Shown piece by piece: positions 33,541 through 41,566 of a DNA stretch of 45,783 nt. The DNA lies in contig JACPTC010000046.1 in the NCBI GenBank assembly GCA_016192985.1, positions 1 to 45,783 of the forward strand. The letters are read 5' to 3'. Every line of letters begins with the position of its first letter. The first letter of the stretch is position 1. Source of the DNA: Candidatus Woesearchaeota archaeon. GTDB lineage: Archaea; Nanobdellota; Nanobdellia; Woesearchaeales; GW2011-AR4. The position numbers and the translations under genes are program-made. The notes under the pieces were generated by a model. That model did not search any database. It had not been told where the DNA came from and was given only the letters and a program-made list of their open reading frames with translations.

Positions 33541-34857
33541 ATGTATGACATTCTTATAGGAAGAAGCGAAGCTGACAAGGAAAAGTACGGCACGCAAGGC
33601 TCAATAATTCTCGGCAAGCACTATGTCAAAATGGGCCAAACAGTGTCCTTGTCAAACAAAGTTTACCTTGACGTAGCAAAGTCGCATGTTGTTTTTATAG
33701 TTGGCAAGCGCGGCTCCGGAAAAAGCTATAGCATGGGGGTTATTGCAGAAGGGATTTATGACTTGCCTGAAGAAATCAAAAAAAACCTTGCCGTTGTGAT
33801 GCTTGACACTATGGGAATTTACTGGACTATGAAGTATCCAAACAACAAGGAAAAAGAGCTGCTGGACGAATGGGAACTTGAAGGCAAAGGCATTAATGTG
33901 CAGATTTTCACTCCTGTTGGCTTTTACGAAGAGTACAGGGAAAAGGGCATTCCAACAGATTTCCCATTTTCAATAAAAACGAGCGAGATAAACGCCGAGG
34001 AGTGGTGCATGATTTTCAATGTCTCGATAACCGATCCTATAGGTATTTTGATTGAAAGAGTCATCAATAATATGAAAGAAGGAGGCATAGAGTATGACCT
34101 AAAAGATATTGTAAAATCAGTGAATGTGGATGACAGGTCGGAGAAAAGCGTTAAGGATGCTGTTGAAAACAGGTTTTTGGTTGCTGAAAAATGGGGCTTA
34201 TTCAGCAAAGAAGGGACGCTAATAGAGGAGCTGGTTGTGCCTGGACAGGTAGCTGTCCTTGATGTGAGCGCATATACCACAACTTCAGGAGCAGAAAACC
34301 TGAGAAGCCTTGTGATTGGGCTAGTGGCTCAAAAATTATTTGTTCAGAGGATGGTTGCGAGAAAAGCCGAAGAGGAAGCTTCAATAAGCGAGGAAATCCA
34401 TTTTTTTGAAGAGGAGAAAGAAGAGAAAAAAGAGCCGATAGTCTGGCTTATAATCGATGAAGCACATGAGTTCCTGCCTTACAAAGGCAAAACTCCAGCA
34501 ACAATGCCCTTGATAACCGTGCTCAGGGAAGGCAGGCAGCCCGGAATTTCCCTTGTTTTGGCTTCCCAGCAGCCCGGTAAGATACACAGCGACGTATTCA
34601 CGCAGGCAGACATTGTAATCGCACATCGCATAACTGCCAACATTGATGTTCAAGCATTGGGCAACGTAATGCAAAGCTATATGAGGGAGGGGCTTGACAA
34701 GCAGCTTAACTTGCTGCCTCCTGAAGAAGGGGCCGCAATTGTGTTTGATGATGTAAATGAAAAGCTTTATCCCATCAGAGTTAGGCCAAGATACACATGG
34801 CACGGAGGCTCAGCGCCAACTGCTCTGCCAAAATTGAAAAAGATGTTTGAGATTTAG
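33541..34857 (+). CDS. HerA-like DNA-translocase ATPase (DUF87 type)
   Basis: 438 residues. An N-terminal barrel-like region (SIILGKHYVKMGQTV, then VYLDVAKSHVVFIVG) leads to Walker A GKRGSGKS (55-62), Walker B IVWLIIDEAHEFLP (about 299-312) and a sensor region LASQQPGKIHSDVF, with HRIT and a C-terminal Arg-rich end. This is the archaeal HerA/DUF87 hexameric translocase class, which works on DNA ends; no NurA nuclease gene is adjacent, so pairing is unproven. A TATA box CATTTATAATC 25-30 nt upstream predicts a leaderless transcript from about 33541. Confidence 0.85.
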   Translation: MYDILIGRSEADKEKYGTQGSIILGKHYVKMGQTVSLSNKVYLDVAKSHVVFIVGKRGSGKSYSMGVIAEGIYDLPEEIKKNLAVVMLDTMGIYWTMKYPNNKEKELLDEWELEGKGINVQIFTPVGFYEEYREKGIPTDFPFSIKTSEINAEEWCMIFNVSITDPIGILIERVINNMKEGGIEYDLKDIVKSVNVDDRSEKSVKDAVENRFLVAEKWGLFSKEGTLIEELVVPGQVAVLDVSAYTTTSGAENLRSLVIGLVAQKLFVQRMVARKAEEEASISEEIHFFEEEKEEKKEPIVWLIIDEAHEFLPYKGKTPATMPLITVLREGRQPGISLVLASQQPGKIHSDVFTQADIVIAHRITANIDVQALGNVMQSYMREGLDKQLNLLPPEEGAAIVFDDVNEKLYPIRVRPRYTWHGGSAPTALPKLKKMFEI

Positions 34858-34993
34858 TTGAAGCATTAGGAAAACAAAAATGGCAAGAAGAAGTTTTCGT
34901 TAGGTTGGAATTTTAATTTTCTATATTCGCTTGCTAAATTTAAATCTTCTTATACTAATATTTTATATAGATAAAAATATTTAATTTTTACTC

Positions 34994-35830
34994 ATGATTT
35001 CAGCAAAAGCATTCGCACCGGCGAACATAAGCTGCATCTTTAAGGTTTACGAACATAAAAGCTCCAGATGGATGGGCTCCTATGGATTGGGTTTTACGCT
35101 GGATGAAGGCGTTATTGTCAGTGCATCAACAGCAAAAAGGACAGAAGTAGCATTCAATAATAAGCCCATAGGCTTTGCTACAGTAAAAAATGTAATAAAA
35201 AGCTTAACAAAAGAAAATTTAAGGGTGCATATCAACTCAAGAATTCCTCTGGGGTGCGGCTTCGGGCTGAGCGGCGCTAGTGCCTTGGCAACAGCTTATG
35301 CTGCCAATGAATTGCTGGGCTTAGAAAAATCCAAAAAGGAATTGGCAGTAGCCGCCCACATAGCTGAAGTTGAGTGCAAAACCGGGTTAGGCGATGTCGT
35401 CAATCAATTTTATGGGGGGTTTTGCTTGAAGTTAAAGCCCAGCTCGCATTTTATTATTGAAAAATTGCCGATAAATGGCATCAATGTCTATTGCAGATGC
35501 TTCGGCAGAATCAGCACAAAATCAATAATCACAAACCAAGAATTAAAGAATAAGATAAGTGATGCGGCGTCAATGTCGTTAAACAAAATTGAGCATATGA
35601 AAAATAGCAGGAAGCAAATAAACTTCAGGGAAATAATCAAAATATCAAAAGAGTTTGCTGTCAACAGCAGATTATTGAAAAACAAAAAAGTGGCTGGGAC
35701 AATAATGGGCATCGAAAAAAACAATGGAAGTGCATCAATGATAATGCTTGGCAATGCTGTTTTCAGTGATACGCATTTCAAAGGCTCGTTAAAATTAAGA
35801 GTATCAGACAACGGGGCTAAGCTGCTATGA
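34994..35830 (+). CDS. Pantoate kinase (archaeal, GHMP family)
   Basis: 278 residues. N-terminal KAFAPANISCIFKVYE, ATP-binding PLGCGFGLSGASALATAYA (residues about 87-105) and later GLGDVVNQFYGG fit archaeal pantoate kinase, which replaces bacterial pantothenate-first chemistry: it phosphorylates pantoate with ATP on the way to coenzyme A. The next gene, overlapping by 4 nt (ATGA), is the matching 4-phosphopantoate:beta-alanine ligase, which confirms the assignment. A TATA-like AAATATTTAA lies just upstream. Confidence 0.93.
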   Translation: MISAKAFAPANISCIFKVYEHKSSRWMGSYGLGFTLDEGVIVSASTAKRTEVAFNNKPIGFATVKNVIKSLTKENLRVHINSRIPLGCGFGLSGASALATAYAANELLGLEKSKKELAVAAHIAEVECKTGLGDVVNQFYGGFCLKLKPSSHFIIEKLPINGINVYCRCFGRISTKSIITNQELKNKISDAASMSLNKIEHMKNSRKQINFREIIKISKEFAVNSRLLKNKKVAGTIMGIEKNNGSASMIMLGNAVFSDTHFKGSLKLRVSDNGAKLL

Positions 35831-36561
35831 TACCAAAATCGCATCCTCGCTACGCATCATTAAAGACAAGAGATTTGATAGTAAGCGGAGTAAAGAAAGG
35901 CATTACCTCTCTTCATGGCTTGATAGCGCACGGCAGAGGCGAAGCTTTTGATTATTTGATTGGAGAAAAAACAAATGATTTCGCTAGCGAAGCAATCATG
36001 GCTGCTGCTGCGATGCTTTTACTTGCAAGACATCCTGTAATATCAGTCAATGGAAATGCTGCTGCATTGGTCCCAAAAGATTTGGCAAAATTGTCAAAAG
36101 CAATTAACGCTTCCTTGGAAATCAATATTTTCCATGAATCCAAAGGCAGGCAATCTAAAATAAAGAAGCATTTAGAGAGATTTGGCGCAACAAACGTCCT
36201 GCTTCCCAAAAAAAATTCAAAAATAAGGTTTATTGAGTCAAACAGGAAATTTGTAAACCCTGAAGGGATTCTGAAAGCAGATATTGTATTTGTTCCGCTT
36301 GAAGATGGCGATAGGACTGAGGCATTAGTGAAAAATGGCAAGAAAGTAATAACCATAGACTTAAACCCATTATCGAGAACAGCGCAAAAGGCAGATATTA
36401 CAATAGTTGACAATATTACAAGGGCGCTGCCATTATTAATAAATGCAGCAAATCATCTTAAAAAATGCGATAAAGTCAAATTAAAAATGGCAATAAAAGA
36501 TTATAAAAATGAAAAAATTTTAAGAAAATCCTTAAAGTATATGCTTCAAAATCTCCCTTAA
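35827..36561 (+). CDS. 4-phosphopantoate--beta-alanine ligase (archaeal)
   Basis: 244 residues. MIPKSHPRYASLKTRDLIVS and VKKGITSLHGLIAHGRGEAF, then DYLIGE, are the archaeal phosphopantothenate synthetase blocks; it condenses 4-phosphopantoate with beta-alanine using ATP, giving phosphopantothenate for CoA. It forms an ATGA-coupled pair with pantoate kinase. Its 3' end overlaps the convergent HAD gene by 30 nt, with no room for a terminator. Confidence 0.93.
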   Translation: MIPKSHPRYASLKTRDLIVSGVKKGITSLHGLIAHGRGEAFDYLIGEKTNDFASEAIMAAAAMLLLARHPVISVNGNAAALVPKDLAKLSKAINASLEINIFHESKGRQSKIKKHLERFGATNVLLPKKNSKIRFIESNRKFVNPEGILKADIVFVPLEDGDRTEALVKNGKKVITIDLNPLSRTAQKADITIVDNITRALPLLINAANHLKKCDKVKLKMAIKDYKNEKILRKSLKYMLQNLP

Positions 36562-37188
36562 GTCCTTTTTGTCTATACAAACATCAGCAGCCTCCTTTAA
36601 TTCTTGATGATCGCAGTTGAACGCTATTCCCAATCCCGCTTCCTGTATTATTTTTTTGTCGTTAAGGTAATCACCGACAAAAACGCATTCTTTCAAGCCT
36701 ATTTTTTCCCTTTCTGCAATTTTTTTCATGGCAAGTGCCTTTGCACCCATATCAAATTCCGTTGCTTCGACTCTGCTTATAATGCCTGATTTGTCAAAAT
36801 AAATCCTGCTTATGAAGACGTCATCAAAAAATTCTTCATAGTTTGGGATAAACTTTTCAAGAATTATATTCAGAGAGCCAGAGATTATCGCAAGCTTGAA
36901 TTTTCTCTTTTTTAATTCGCTCAAAGTCTCCATTGCGCCATGCATCAGTTTTAAATGCTTTATCGCCTGAAAAAAATCCTCCTTTTTTGCATCCTTCTCT
37001 CTCCACAAATTGATGTCGTGCTCTGCCCATTCCATATAGCTTATCCTGCCTGAAAAGAATTTGCGTCTCGCATCTTCTCTTCTGTGCTTGTCTGTCTGGA
37101 AATAATCATGGAACACCTGCCAAGAAAATGTAACATTGTCTATCAAAGTGCCATCAACATCAAAGCAAACAAGCTTGTATTTTGGCAT
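36532..37188 (-). CDS. HAD-superfamily phosphatase, phosphoserine phosphatase-like
   Basis: 218 residues from the ATG at 37188, which is 4 nt after the PadR stop (an upstream TTG at 37209 is less likely). Motif I DVDGTLID (nucleophile Asp), motif II AIISGS, motif III Lys in the AKALAMKKIAE region and motif IV FVGDYLNDKKII. The cap is small and helical, as in SerB-type enzymes. The substrate could be phosphoserine or another small phosphate; the name does not fix it. Translationally linked to the PadR regulator gene. Confidence 0.85.
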   Translation of the reverse strand: MPKYKLVCFDVDGTLIDNVTFSWQVFHDYFQTDKHRREDARRKFFSGRISYMEWAEHDINLWREKDAKKEDFFQAIKHLKLMHGAMETLSELKKRKFKLAIISGSLNIILEKFIPNYEEFFDDVFISRIYFDKSGIISRVEATEFDMGAKALAMKKIAEREKIGLKECVFVGDYLNDKKIIQEAGLGIAFNCDHQELKEAADVCIDKKDLREILKHIL

Positions 37189-37192
37189 TTTA

Positions 37193-37504
37193 TCAGCAAA
37201 ATCTACCAAATTCTTCTTTCATATCATAAAAGATCATGCAGAATTTTCTAGTTGCCATTGCAAGCTCCTTTTTGCCTTTGCTCGTTAGCTTGTATTTTTT
37301 TTCTTTGCCTGCATATTCCACTTCCTTTATAAAACCATTTTCGCTCAAGGTTTTCAGCACAGGGTATACTGTACCGGGGCTTGGCTTTGTTCCCCTTCTT
37401 TTTTTAATTTCTTCCCTTATATCCTCGCCGGACATACTCTTCCTGCTTATTAGCCTTAATACTATAAAGCTCAAAAAGCCTCTCATATCGCAGCAGCTTC
37501 CCAT
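37193..37504 (-). CDS. PadR-type winged-helix regulator with Cys-Cys N-terminus
   Basis: 103 residues. The start MGSCCDMRGFLSFIVLRLIS, recognition-helix region KKRRGTKPSPGTVYPVLKTL, and wing VEYAGKEKKYKLTSKGKKEL are PadR family features. The adjacent Cys pair near the N-terminus may sense metal or redox state. The divergent gene across the promoter encodes a mini-protein that also starts with a CC motif, and two palindromes TATCG-N6-CGATA flank its promoter, so this protein is the likely binder. Confidence 0.88.
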   Translation of the reverse strand: MGSCCDMRGFLSFIVLRLISRKSMSGEDIREEIKKRRGTKPSPGTVYPVLKTLSENGFIKEVEYAGKEKKYKLTSKGKKELAMATRKFCMIFYDMKEEFGRFC

Positions 37505-37558
37505 AATTCAATGAAAAAACAAACCATATTTATAATTTTTTAGTTGCTTTAAAATGTA

Positions 37559-37617
37559 TATCGCATAACCGATATATTTAAATACGACCTCTGTTTTCTA
37601 ATATCGTATATCCGATA
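37559..37617 (+). promoter_or_regulatory. Twin PadR-type operators around TATA box
   Basis: Two 16-bp palindromes, TATCGCATAACCGATA (37559-37574) and TATCGTATATCCGATA (37602-37617), have identical arms and different 6-bp spacers. The TATA box TATATTTAAATA (37573-37584) overlaps the first and the predicted start near 37605 overlaps the second. Centre spacing is 43 bp, about four helical turns, so two dimers could bind the same face and repress. Confidence 0.75.
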
Positions 37618-37640
37618 CAAAAGTACAGGAGGTGTTAATC

Positions 37641-37772
37641 ATGCACGGATGCTGTGAGACAAGGAGCTTCTTTACAAATGAGGAGAAAATAGAAATGCTG
37701 AAAGAGTACAAAGACTCCCTTGAAAAAGAAGCAAAAGGCGTTGCAGAAAGGATTAAAGAACTGCAAAGGTAA
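37641..37772 (+). CDS. 43-residue Cys-Cys mini-protein
   Basis: MHGCCETRSFFTNEEKIEML continues KEYKDSLEKEAKGVAERIKE and ends LQR: a CC motif followed by a helix pair that resembles small archaeal proteins with an EEKIEMLKEYK-EKEAKG core. AGGAGGTG lies just upstream and the operators control its promoter. First gene of a likely three-gene operon with nitroreductase and the HExxH protein. Likely metal or redox related; role not known. Confidence 0.75.
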   Translation: MHGCCETRSFFTNEEKIEMLKEYKDSLEKEAKGVAERIKELQR

Positions 37773-37819
37773 TAAGATTTTTTGTTTATTATTTTTTATT
37801 ATATTAAAGGTGAGAAACT

Positions 37820-38419
37820 ATGGAATTCAAGCAGATTGTTATGCAAAGATATGCCACAAAATTGTTTGATGGCAGAAAGTTACCGGAATCAAAAGTCAAT
37901 GAGCTGATGGAGATGATAAGATACTCTGCTTCATCGTTTAACATACAGCCATGGGTAATAAAGATAGTGACTAATCCTGCTGTCAAAGAAGAATTGTCAT
38001 CTTTTTCTTGGAATCAGCCTCAAGTAAAGTCCTGCTCGCACCTTTTGGTGTTTTGCGCAAACAAGGACATCGCTGGAAACATCGACAAGCTTGAAAAGTT
38101 GATGATTAAGAGCGGCGCAAAAACAAATGACATAAAGGATTATATAAAAATGATGGAAGATTTTGATAAAAGCCTTAGCGAAGAGCAAAAATTAGCATGG
38201 GCTCAAAGGCAGACATACCTTGCTTTGGGCAACGCTATAAATGGGGCAAAGGCGCTTGGCTTTGATTCCTGCCCTATGGAAGGCTTTGAGCCGCAGGGTT
38301 ACTCTAAAGTCCTTGGGCTTCTGCCTAACTTAATTCCTACGGCATTATGCCCCATAGGTTACGCAAGCGACAAACCAAATCCAAAAATAAGATTCCCAAG
38401 GGAAGAGATGTTAGCATAA
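37820..38419 (+). CDS. NfsB-like nitroreductase (FMN)
   Basis: 199 residues. RYATKLFDGRKLPESKVNEL, SSFNIQPWVIKIVTNP (FMN/substrate contact region) and the C-terminal PMEGFEPQGYSKVLGL, LIPTALCPIGYASDK are nitroreductase-family blocks. It reduces nitro or quinone compounds with NAD(P)H and flavin; the physiological substrate is unknown. AAAGGTGA lies 6-9 nt ahead of the ATG. Regulated with the Cys-Cys mini-protein by the twin operators if no other promoter acts; the 47-nt gap is T-rich but has no clear TATA. Confidence 0.9.
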   Translation: MEFKQIVMQRYATKLFDGRKLPESKVNELMEMIRYSASSFNIQPWVIKIVTNPAVKEELSSFSWNQPQVKSCSHLLVFCANKDIAGNIDKLEKLMIKSGAKTNDIKDYIKMMEDFDKSLSEEQKLAWAQRQTYLALGNAINGAKALGFDSCPMEGFEPQGYSKVLGLLPNLIPTALCPIGYASDKPNPKIRFPREEMLA

Positions 38420-38420
38420 G

Positions 38421-38918
38421 ATGGACTACGAAAAAGAGCTGAAAAAGGCAAAAACATTTGTAGATATATTTGAAATTGTAAAAGGGATTGTCAGAGAGCA
38501 CCTTGGAATAGAGCAGGCAGGGCTTCTAGTTGGGGTTACCGATTTGGGCGGGAGTAGTCAAGCTTTTGTTGGCGCTTTCTATTCATTGGATGCAAACACA
38601 ATAATAATAAACAAAAGGCCATTAGCAAGAATACTGCAGACAAGCCCTTCATTGTACAATTATTATATTTTTCACGTTATGATGCACGAGTATGTTCATT
38701 CAATAGGCTCTTATGATGAGTGGCGAACAAGGCAGTTAGTTTATGAGATAAGTGAGCATTATTTTGGCAGGCACCATACAATCACACAACTAGCTTCGGA
38801 CATAGGGAGGTTCATGCCAAACTTGACATTCTCGATTCCTAGTTATCAGCCACCGCAAGATGCCAGCATAGAATTTGTCAAGGGAATTGACAGAAAAAAT
38901 ACAAATTACATAAATTAA
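38421..38918 (+). CDS. Small HExxH metalloprotease-like protein
   Basis: 165 residues. VMMHEYVHSIGSYDE holds HExxH (His89, Glu90, His93); a later Glu or His could be the third ligand (EISEHYFGRHH). No signal peptide, so cytoplasmic. It starts 1 nt after the nitroreductase stop and overlaps the 3' end of the convergent gene by 4 nt. Family not recognised; the motif alone suggests a zinc hydrolase. Joined to a redox operon, it might act on damaged or modified proteins, but that is only context. Confidence 0.75.
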   Translation: MDYEKELKKAKTFVDIFEIVKGIVREHLGIEQAGLLVGVTDLGGSSQAFVGAFYSLDANTIIINKRPLARILQTSPSLYNYYIFHVMMHEYVHSIGSYDEWRTRQLVYEISEHYFGRHHTITQLASDIGRFMPNLTFSIPSYQPPQDASIEFVKGIDRKNTNYIN

Positions 38919-39457
38919 TCTTCATATAAAATTTTTTCCAGCTTTATCTTGTTTGTAACGCCATAGGGATACTTGCTTACTATACCAAGAGACTCCAGTC
39001 TTTTTATGATTCTATGAATTTTAACTTTGGTAAGCCCCGTGCTTGCAACTAATTCAGATTGAGTTAAATAACCGTTATTTTTCTCTAATTCCTTGATGAC
39101 AATCTTTTCATCTGGCATTACCATTGAATCAATCATCTCTCTTTTCAGTTCCTTTGATTCTTTTGCTCTCAGCAAATTCATTAAAGAAATGCCTGCCAAT
39201 ACTGAAATTAATGAACCAAAGAGGAATACTCCTAAAAATGGTGTAGTTATGGTTCTAACAGGCGGCCTGAAAGCTGCTCCTGTAAGATTTCCTGCATGCG
39301 TAAAGTTTCTAAAGCTAGGAGGAGCGTACTGCCCCCTTACATACAGGAAATATAACAGATAAACAAATAAAATCAAAGCTACTCCAGCATAGATAAAACA
39401 TAAGATAGATATAAACCAGTACAATCTTCTTTTATTGTTTTGTTCCTTCGGTTTCAT
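38915..39457 (-). CDS. Membrane-bound winged-helix regulator
   Basis: 180 residues. Two transmembrane helices (about residues 13-38 and 73-92) with a small external loop between, then a C-terminal MarR-like winged helix (YLTQSELVASTGLTKVKIHR and RLESLGIVSKYPYG). It can sense an envelope signal outside and bind DNA inside. Its promoter region is shared with the divergent ABC exporter and contains two identical 29-bp repeats, the likely sites. The gene may therefore control the exporter and itself. Confidence 0.8.
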   Translation of the reverse strand: MKPKEQNNKRRLYWFISILCFIYAGVALILFVYLLYFLYVRGQYAPPSFRNFTHAGNLTGAAFRPPVRTITTPFLGVFLFGSLISVLAGISLMNLLRAKESKELKREMIDSMVMPDEKIVIKELEKNNGYLTQSELVASTGLTKVKIHRIIKRLESLGIVSKYPYGVTNKIKLEKILYED

Positions 39458-39460
39458 GTT

Positions 39461-39527
39461 GTTTCGTTTCAGTTGGTTTCAGGAAGCATTTATAAAGGGT
39501 TTCGTTTCAGTTGGTTTCAGGAAGCAT
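39461..39527. repeat. Two identical 29-bp direct repeats in divergent promoter
   Basis: Copy 1 (39461-39489) and copy 2 (39499-39527) are identical and begin GTTTCGTTTCAGTTGGTTTC followed by AGGAAGCAT. They are 38 bp apart. TATA candidates lie at 39487-39497 and 39529-39540. Expected operators of the winged-helix regulator for its own gene and for the ABC exporter. Confidence 0.8.
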
Positions 39528-39528
39528 A

Positions 39529-39540
39529 AATTATATATAA
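39529..39540 (+). promoter_or_regulatory. TATA box of ABC exporter operon
   Basis: AATTATATATAA directly after the second direct repeat. It puts the transcript start at or next to the ATG at 39555, so the mRNA is likely leaderless and the extended frame from 39435 is not translated. Confidence 0.55.
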
Positions 39541-39554
39541 ATTTTGTGAATAAG

Positions 39555-40241
39555 ATGGCAAAACCCGAAGTGATAAGGCTTGAGAATATATGGAAAATTT
39601 ACAAAATGGGCGAGGTTGAAGTAAATGCCCTGCGTGGCGTTAGCTTGTCAATAGCCCAAGAGGATTTTGTTGCGATAACCGGTTCAAGCGGCTCAGGAAA
39701 AAGTACAATGATGAATCTTGTTGGTTGTTTGGACTTGCCTACTAGAGGCTCGATATATTTGGACAGTAAGGACATCTCAAAATTAGGAGAATCCGACCTT
39801 GCTCAAATTAGGGGCAAGAAGATTGGGTTTATTTTCCAGCAATTCCATCTAATTCCGACTTTAAGTGCAGTAGAGAATGTGATGTTGCCTTTGGAATTTC
39901 AAGACATCCCAACTGATATAGCTAGGAAAAAGGCAACAGAAATCTTATGCAAGGTTAGCCTTGGAGACAGAGCAGAGCATCTGCCATCGCAGCTTTCAGG
40001 TGGCCAGCAGCAAAGAGTTGCGATTGCAAGAAGCTTGGCCAATAATCCTGATGTGGTTCTTGCAGATGAGCCGACTGGAAATCTTGACAGCGTGGCAGGA
40101 GCAAACGTCATAGGCTTGCTTGAAAATTTGTGGAAAAAAGAAGGGAAAACAATTATTATGGTAACGCATGACTTAAAACTTGCGAGCCATGCAAAAAGGA
40201 TTGTTCAGCTAAAGGATGGCCAAATATACAAGGGAGGATGA
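39555..40241 (+). CDS. ABC exporter ATPase (MacB/LolD type)
   Basis: 228 residues. Walker A GSSGSGKST (43-51), Q-loop IFQQFHLIPTL, signature LSGGQQQR, Walker B VVLADEPTGNLD and H-loop VTHD are intact. The ENVMLPLEF and GNLDS context is typical of MacB/LolD ATPases that drive mechanotransmission, not membrane channel transport. The true start at 39555 follows the leaderless promoter. It is in one operon with a surface-exposed partner and the FtsX-fold permease. Confidence 0.93.
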   Translation: MAKPEVIRLENIWKIYKMGEVEVNALRGVSLSIAQEDFVAITGSSGSGKSTMMNLVGCLDLPTRGSIYLDSKDISKLGESDLAQIRGKKIGFIFQQFHLIPTLSAVENVMLPLEFQDIPTDIARKKATEILCKVSLGDRAEHLPSQLSGGQQQRVAIARSLANNPDVVLADEPTGNLDSVAGANVIGLLENLWKKEGKTIIMVTHDLKLASHAKRIVQLKDGQIYKGG

Positions 40242-40246
40242 TGTAA

Positions 40247-41566
40247 ATGAAAAAAATAATTTTAAGCGTGATTTTGTCATTATTAATTTTAAGTTGGGTT
40301 AAAGCAGTTCAATACGAGTCGCCTGCATTAAAGGTTACTATGCTCAATCAGGACCCAACTCCCGCAAGAGCTGGCGATACAGTTGAATTAAGGCTAAGGG
40401 TTGAGAACACTGGTGGGGGCGCTGTAGAAAATCTTGAAGTTGAAGTCTTGCAGAATTATCCCTTTAGAGTTATAGACGGCTCAGCTCTGCAAAATTTAGG
40501 AACCTTGTATGCTTATCAAACAGACAAGAATTATGTTAATACACAATACAAACTAAAAATTGACAAGGATGCTGTCAAGGGCAAGCATGAGTTAAAAATA
40601 AGGTACAGGTATAAAGGCAATGAATGGGTAACTTCAGACTTTAATATTGATGTTACAAGCAAAGAGTTCGCTCAAATAATTTATGTTGATAAAGCCAAGC
40701 TAGAGCCTGGAAAAGAAACAGAGATGAGGTTCACCATAACAAACATAGGAAATGCCCCTTTGCAAAACATGGTATTCTCATGGTCAGAGGCTGATGGAGT
40801 TATACTGCCTGTTTACTCTGATGATACAAAATACATAAAATACCTTGACGTTGGAGATTCTATAGAATTAAAGTACACAGTTATTGCAGATGTTAATGCA
40901 AAGCCAGGTTTATATGCCTTGGATTTAAGCTTAAAATATGAAGCCACAAACGCCACATCAACAGCGATAAAAACAAAAGCAGGGGTTTTTGTAGGCGGCG
41001 AGACGGATTTTGATGTCGCATTTTCAGAAAGCACGCAAGGGCAGACTTCATTGTCTGTTGCCAACACGGGAAACAATCCTGCATTATCGGTTTCAGTGAA
41101 GATACCTGAGCAAAGCAGTTTTAGGGTTACTGGAAGCAATTCAGCCATCATAGGAAATCTTGACAAAGGAGACTATACAATCGTTTCGTTTCAGATAGTC
41201 TCAAGCGGAATGGCAAACTTTAGCAGACAAAGTGGACAAAGGCCTTCACAACAAGATTTGCAAAGGTTAAGAAACCAGACTGGGATTGGGAACAATAATC
41301 TCAAAGTAATAATAGATTATACAGACACAACAGGAGAAAGGAGAAGCGTTGAGAAAAATGTTCCTATACAATTCAGGGCAGCTACTGGGGATGCTTCTAG
41401 CGGAACTTTGCAGGCTGGACAATTCCAAAGAACTCAACAAACAAGCTTCTGGCAGAGCAAGACATTTTATATCCCAGCAATAATTATTGTTTTGGTTGTG
41501 GGTTTTGCTCTTTATAGGAAAAAGGGATTAAGAGAAAAAACAACTAGAATCTTTAAAGAGAAATGA
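40247..41566 (+). CDS. COG1361-like exported partner of the ABC exporter
   Basis: 439 residues. A Sec signal peptide (MKKIILSVILSLLILSWVKA) is followed by repeated CARDB/COG1361-type beta domains (PARAGDTVELRLRVENTG; LEPGKETEMRFTITNIGNAP), a Gln/Asn linker, one C-terminal transmembrane helix (FYIPAIIIVLVVGFALY) and a basic tail. It is anchored with the domains outside. Between an ATPase and a MacB-type permease it takes the place of the usual periplasmic adaptor. It overlaps the permease gene by 4 nt. Possible role: presenting or transporting a surface ligand. Confidence 0.83.
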   Translation: MKKIILSVILSLLILSWVKAVQYESPALKVTMLNQDPTPARAGDTVELRLRVENTGGGAVENLEVEVLQNYPFRVIDGSALQNLGTLYAYQTDKNYVNTQYKLKIDKDAVKGKHELKIRYRYKGNEWVTSDFNIDVTSKEFAQIIYVDKAKLEPGKETEMRFTITNIGNAPLQNMVFSWSEADGVILPVYSDDTKYIKYLDVGDSIELKYTVIADVNAKPGLYALDLSLKYEATNATSTAIKTKAGVFVGGETDFDVAFSESTQGQTSLSVANTGNNPALSVSVKIPEQSSFRVTGSNSAIIGNLDKGDYTIVSFQIVSSGMANFSRQSGQRPSQQDLQRLRNQTGIGNNNLKVIIDYTDTTGERRSVEKNVPIQFRAATGDASSGTLQAGQFQRTQQTSFWQSKTFYIPAIIIVLVVGFALYRKKGLREKTTRIFKEK

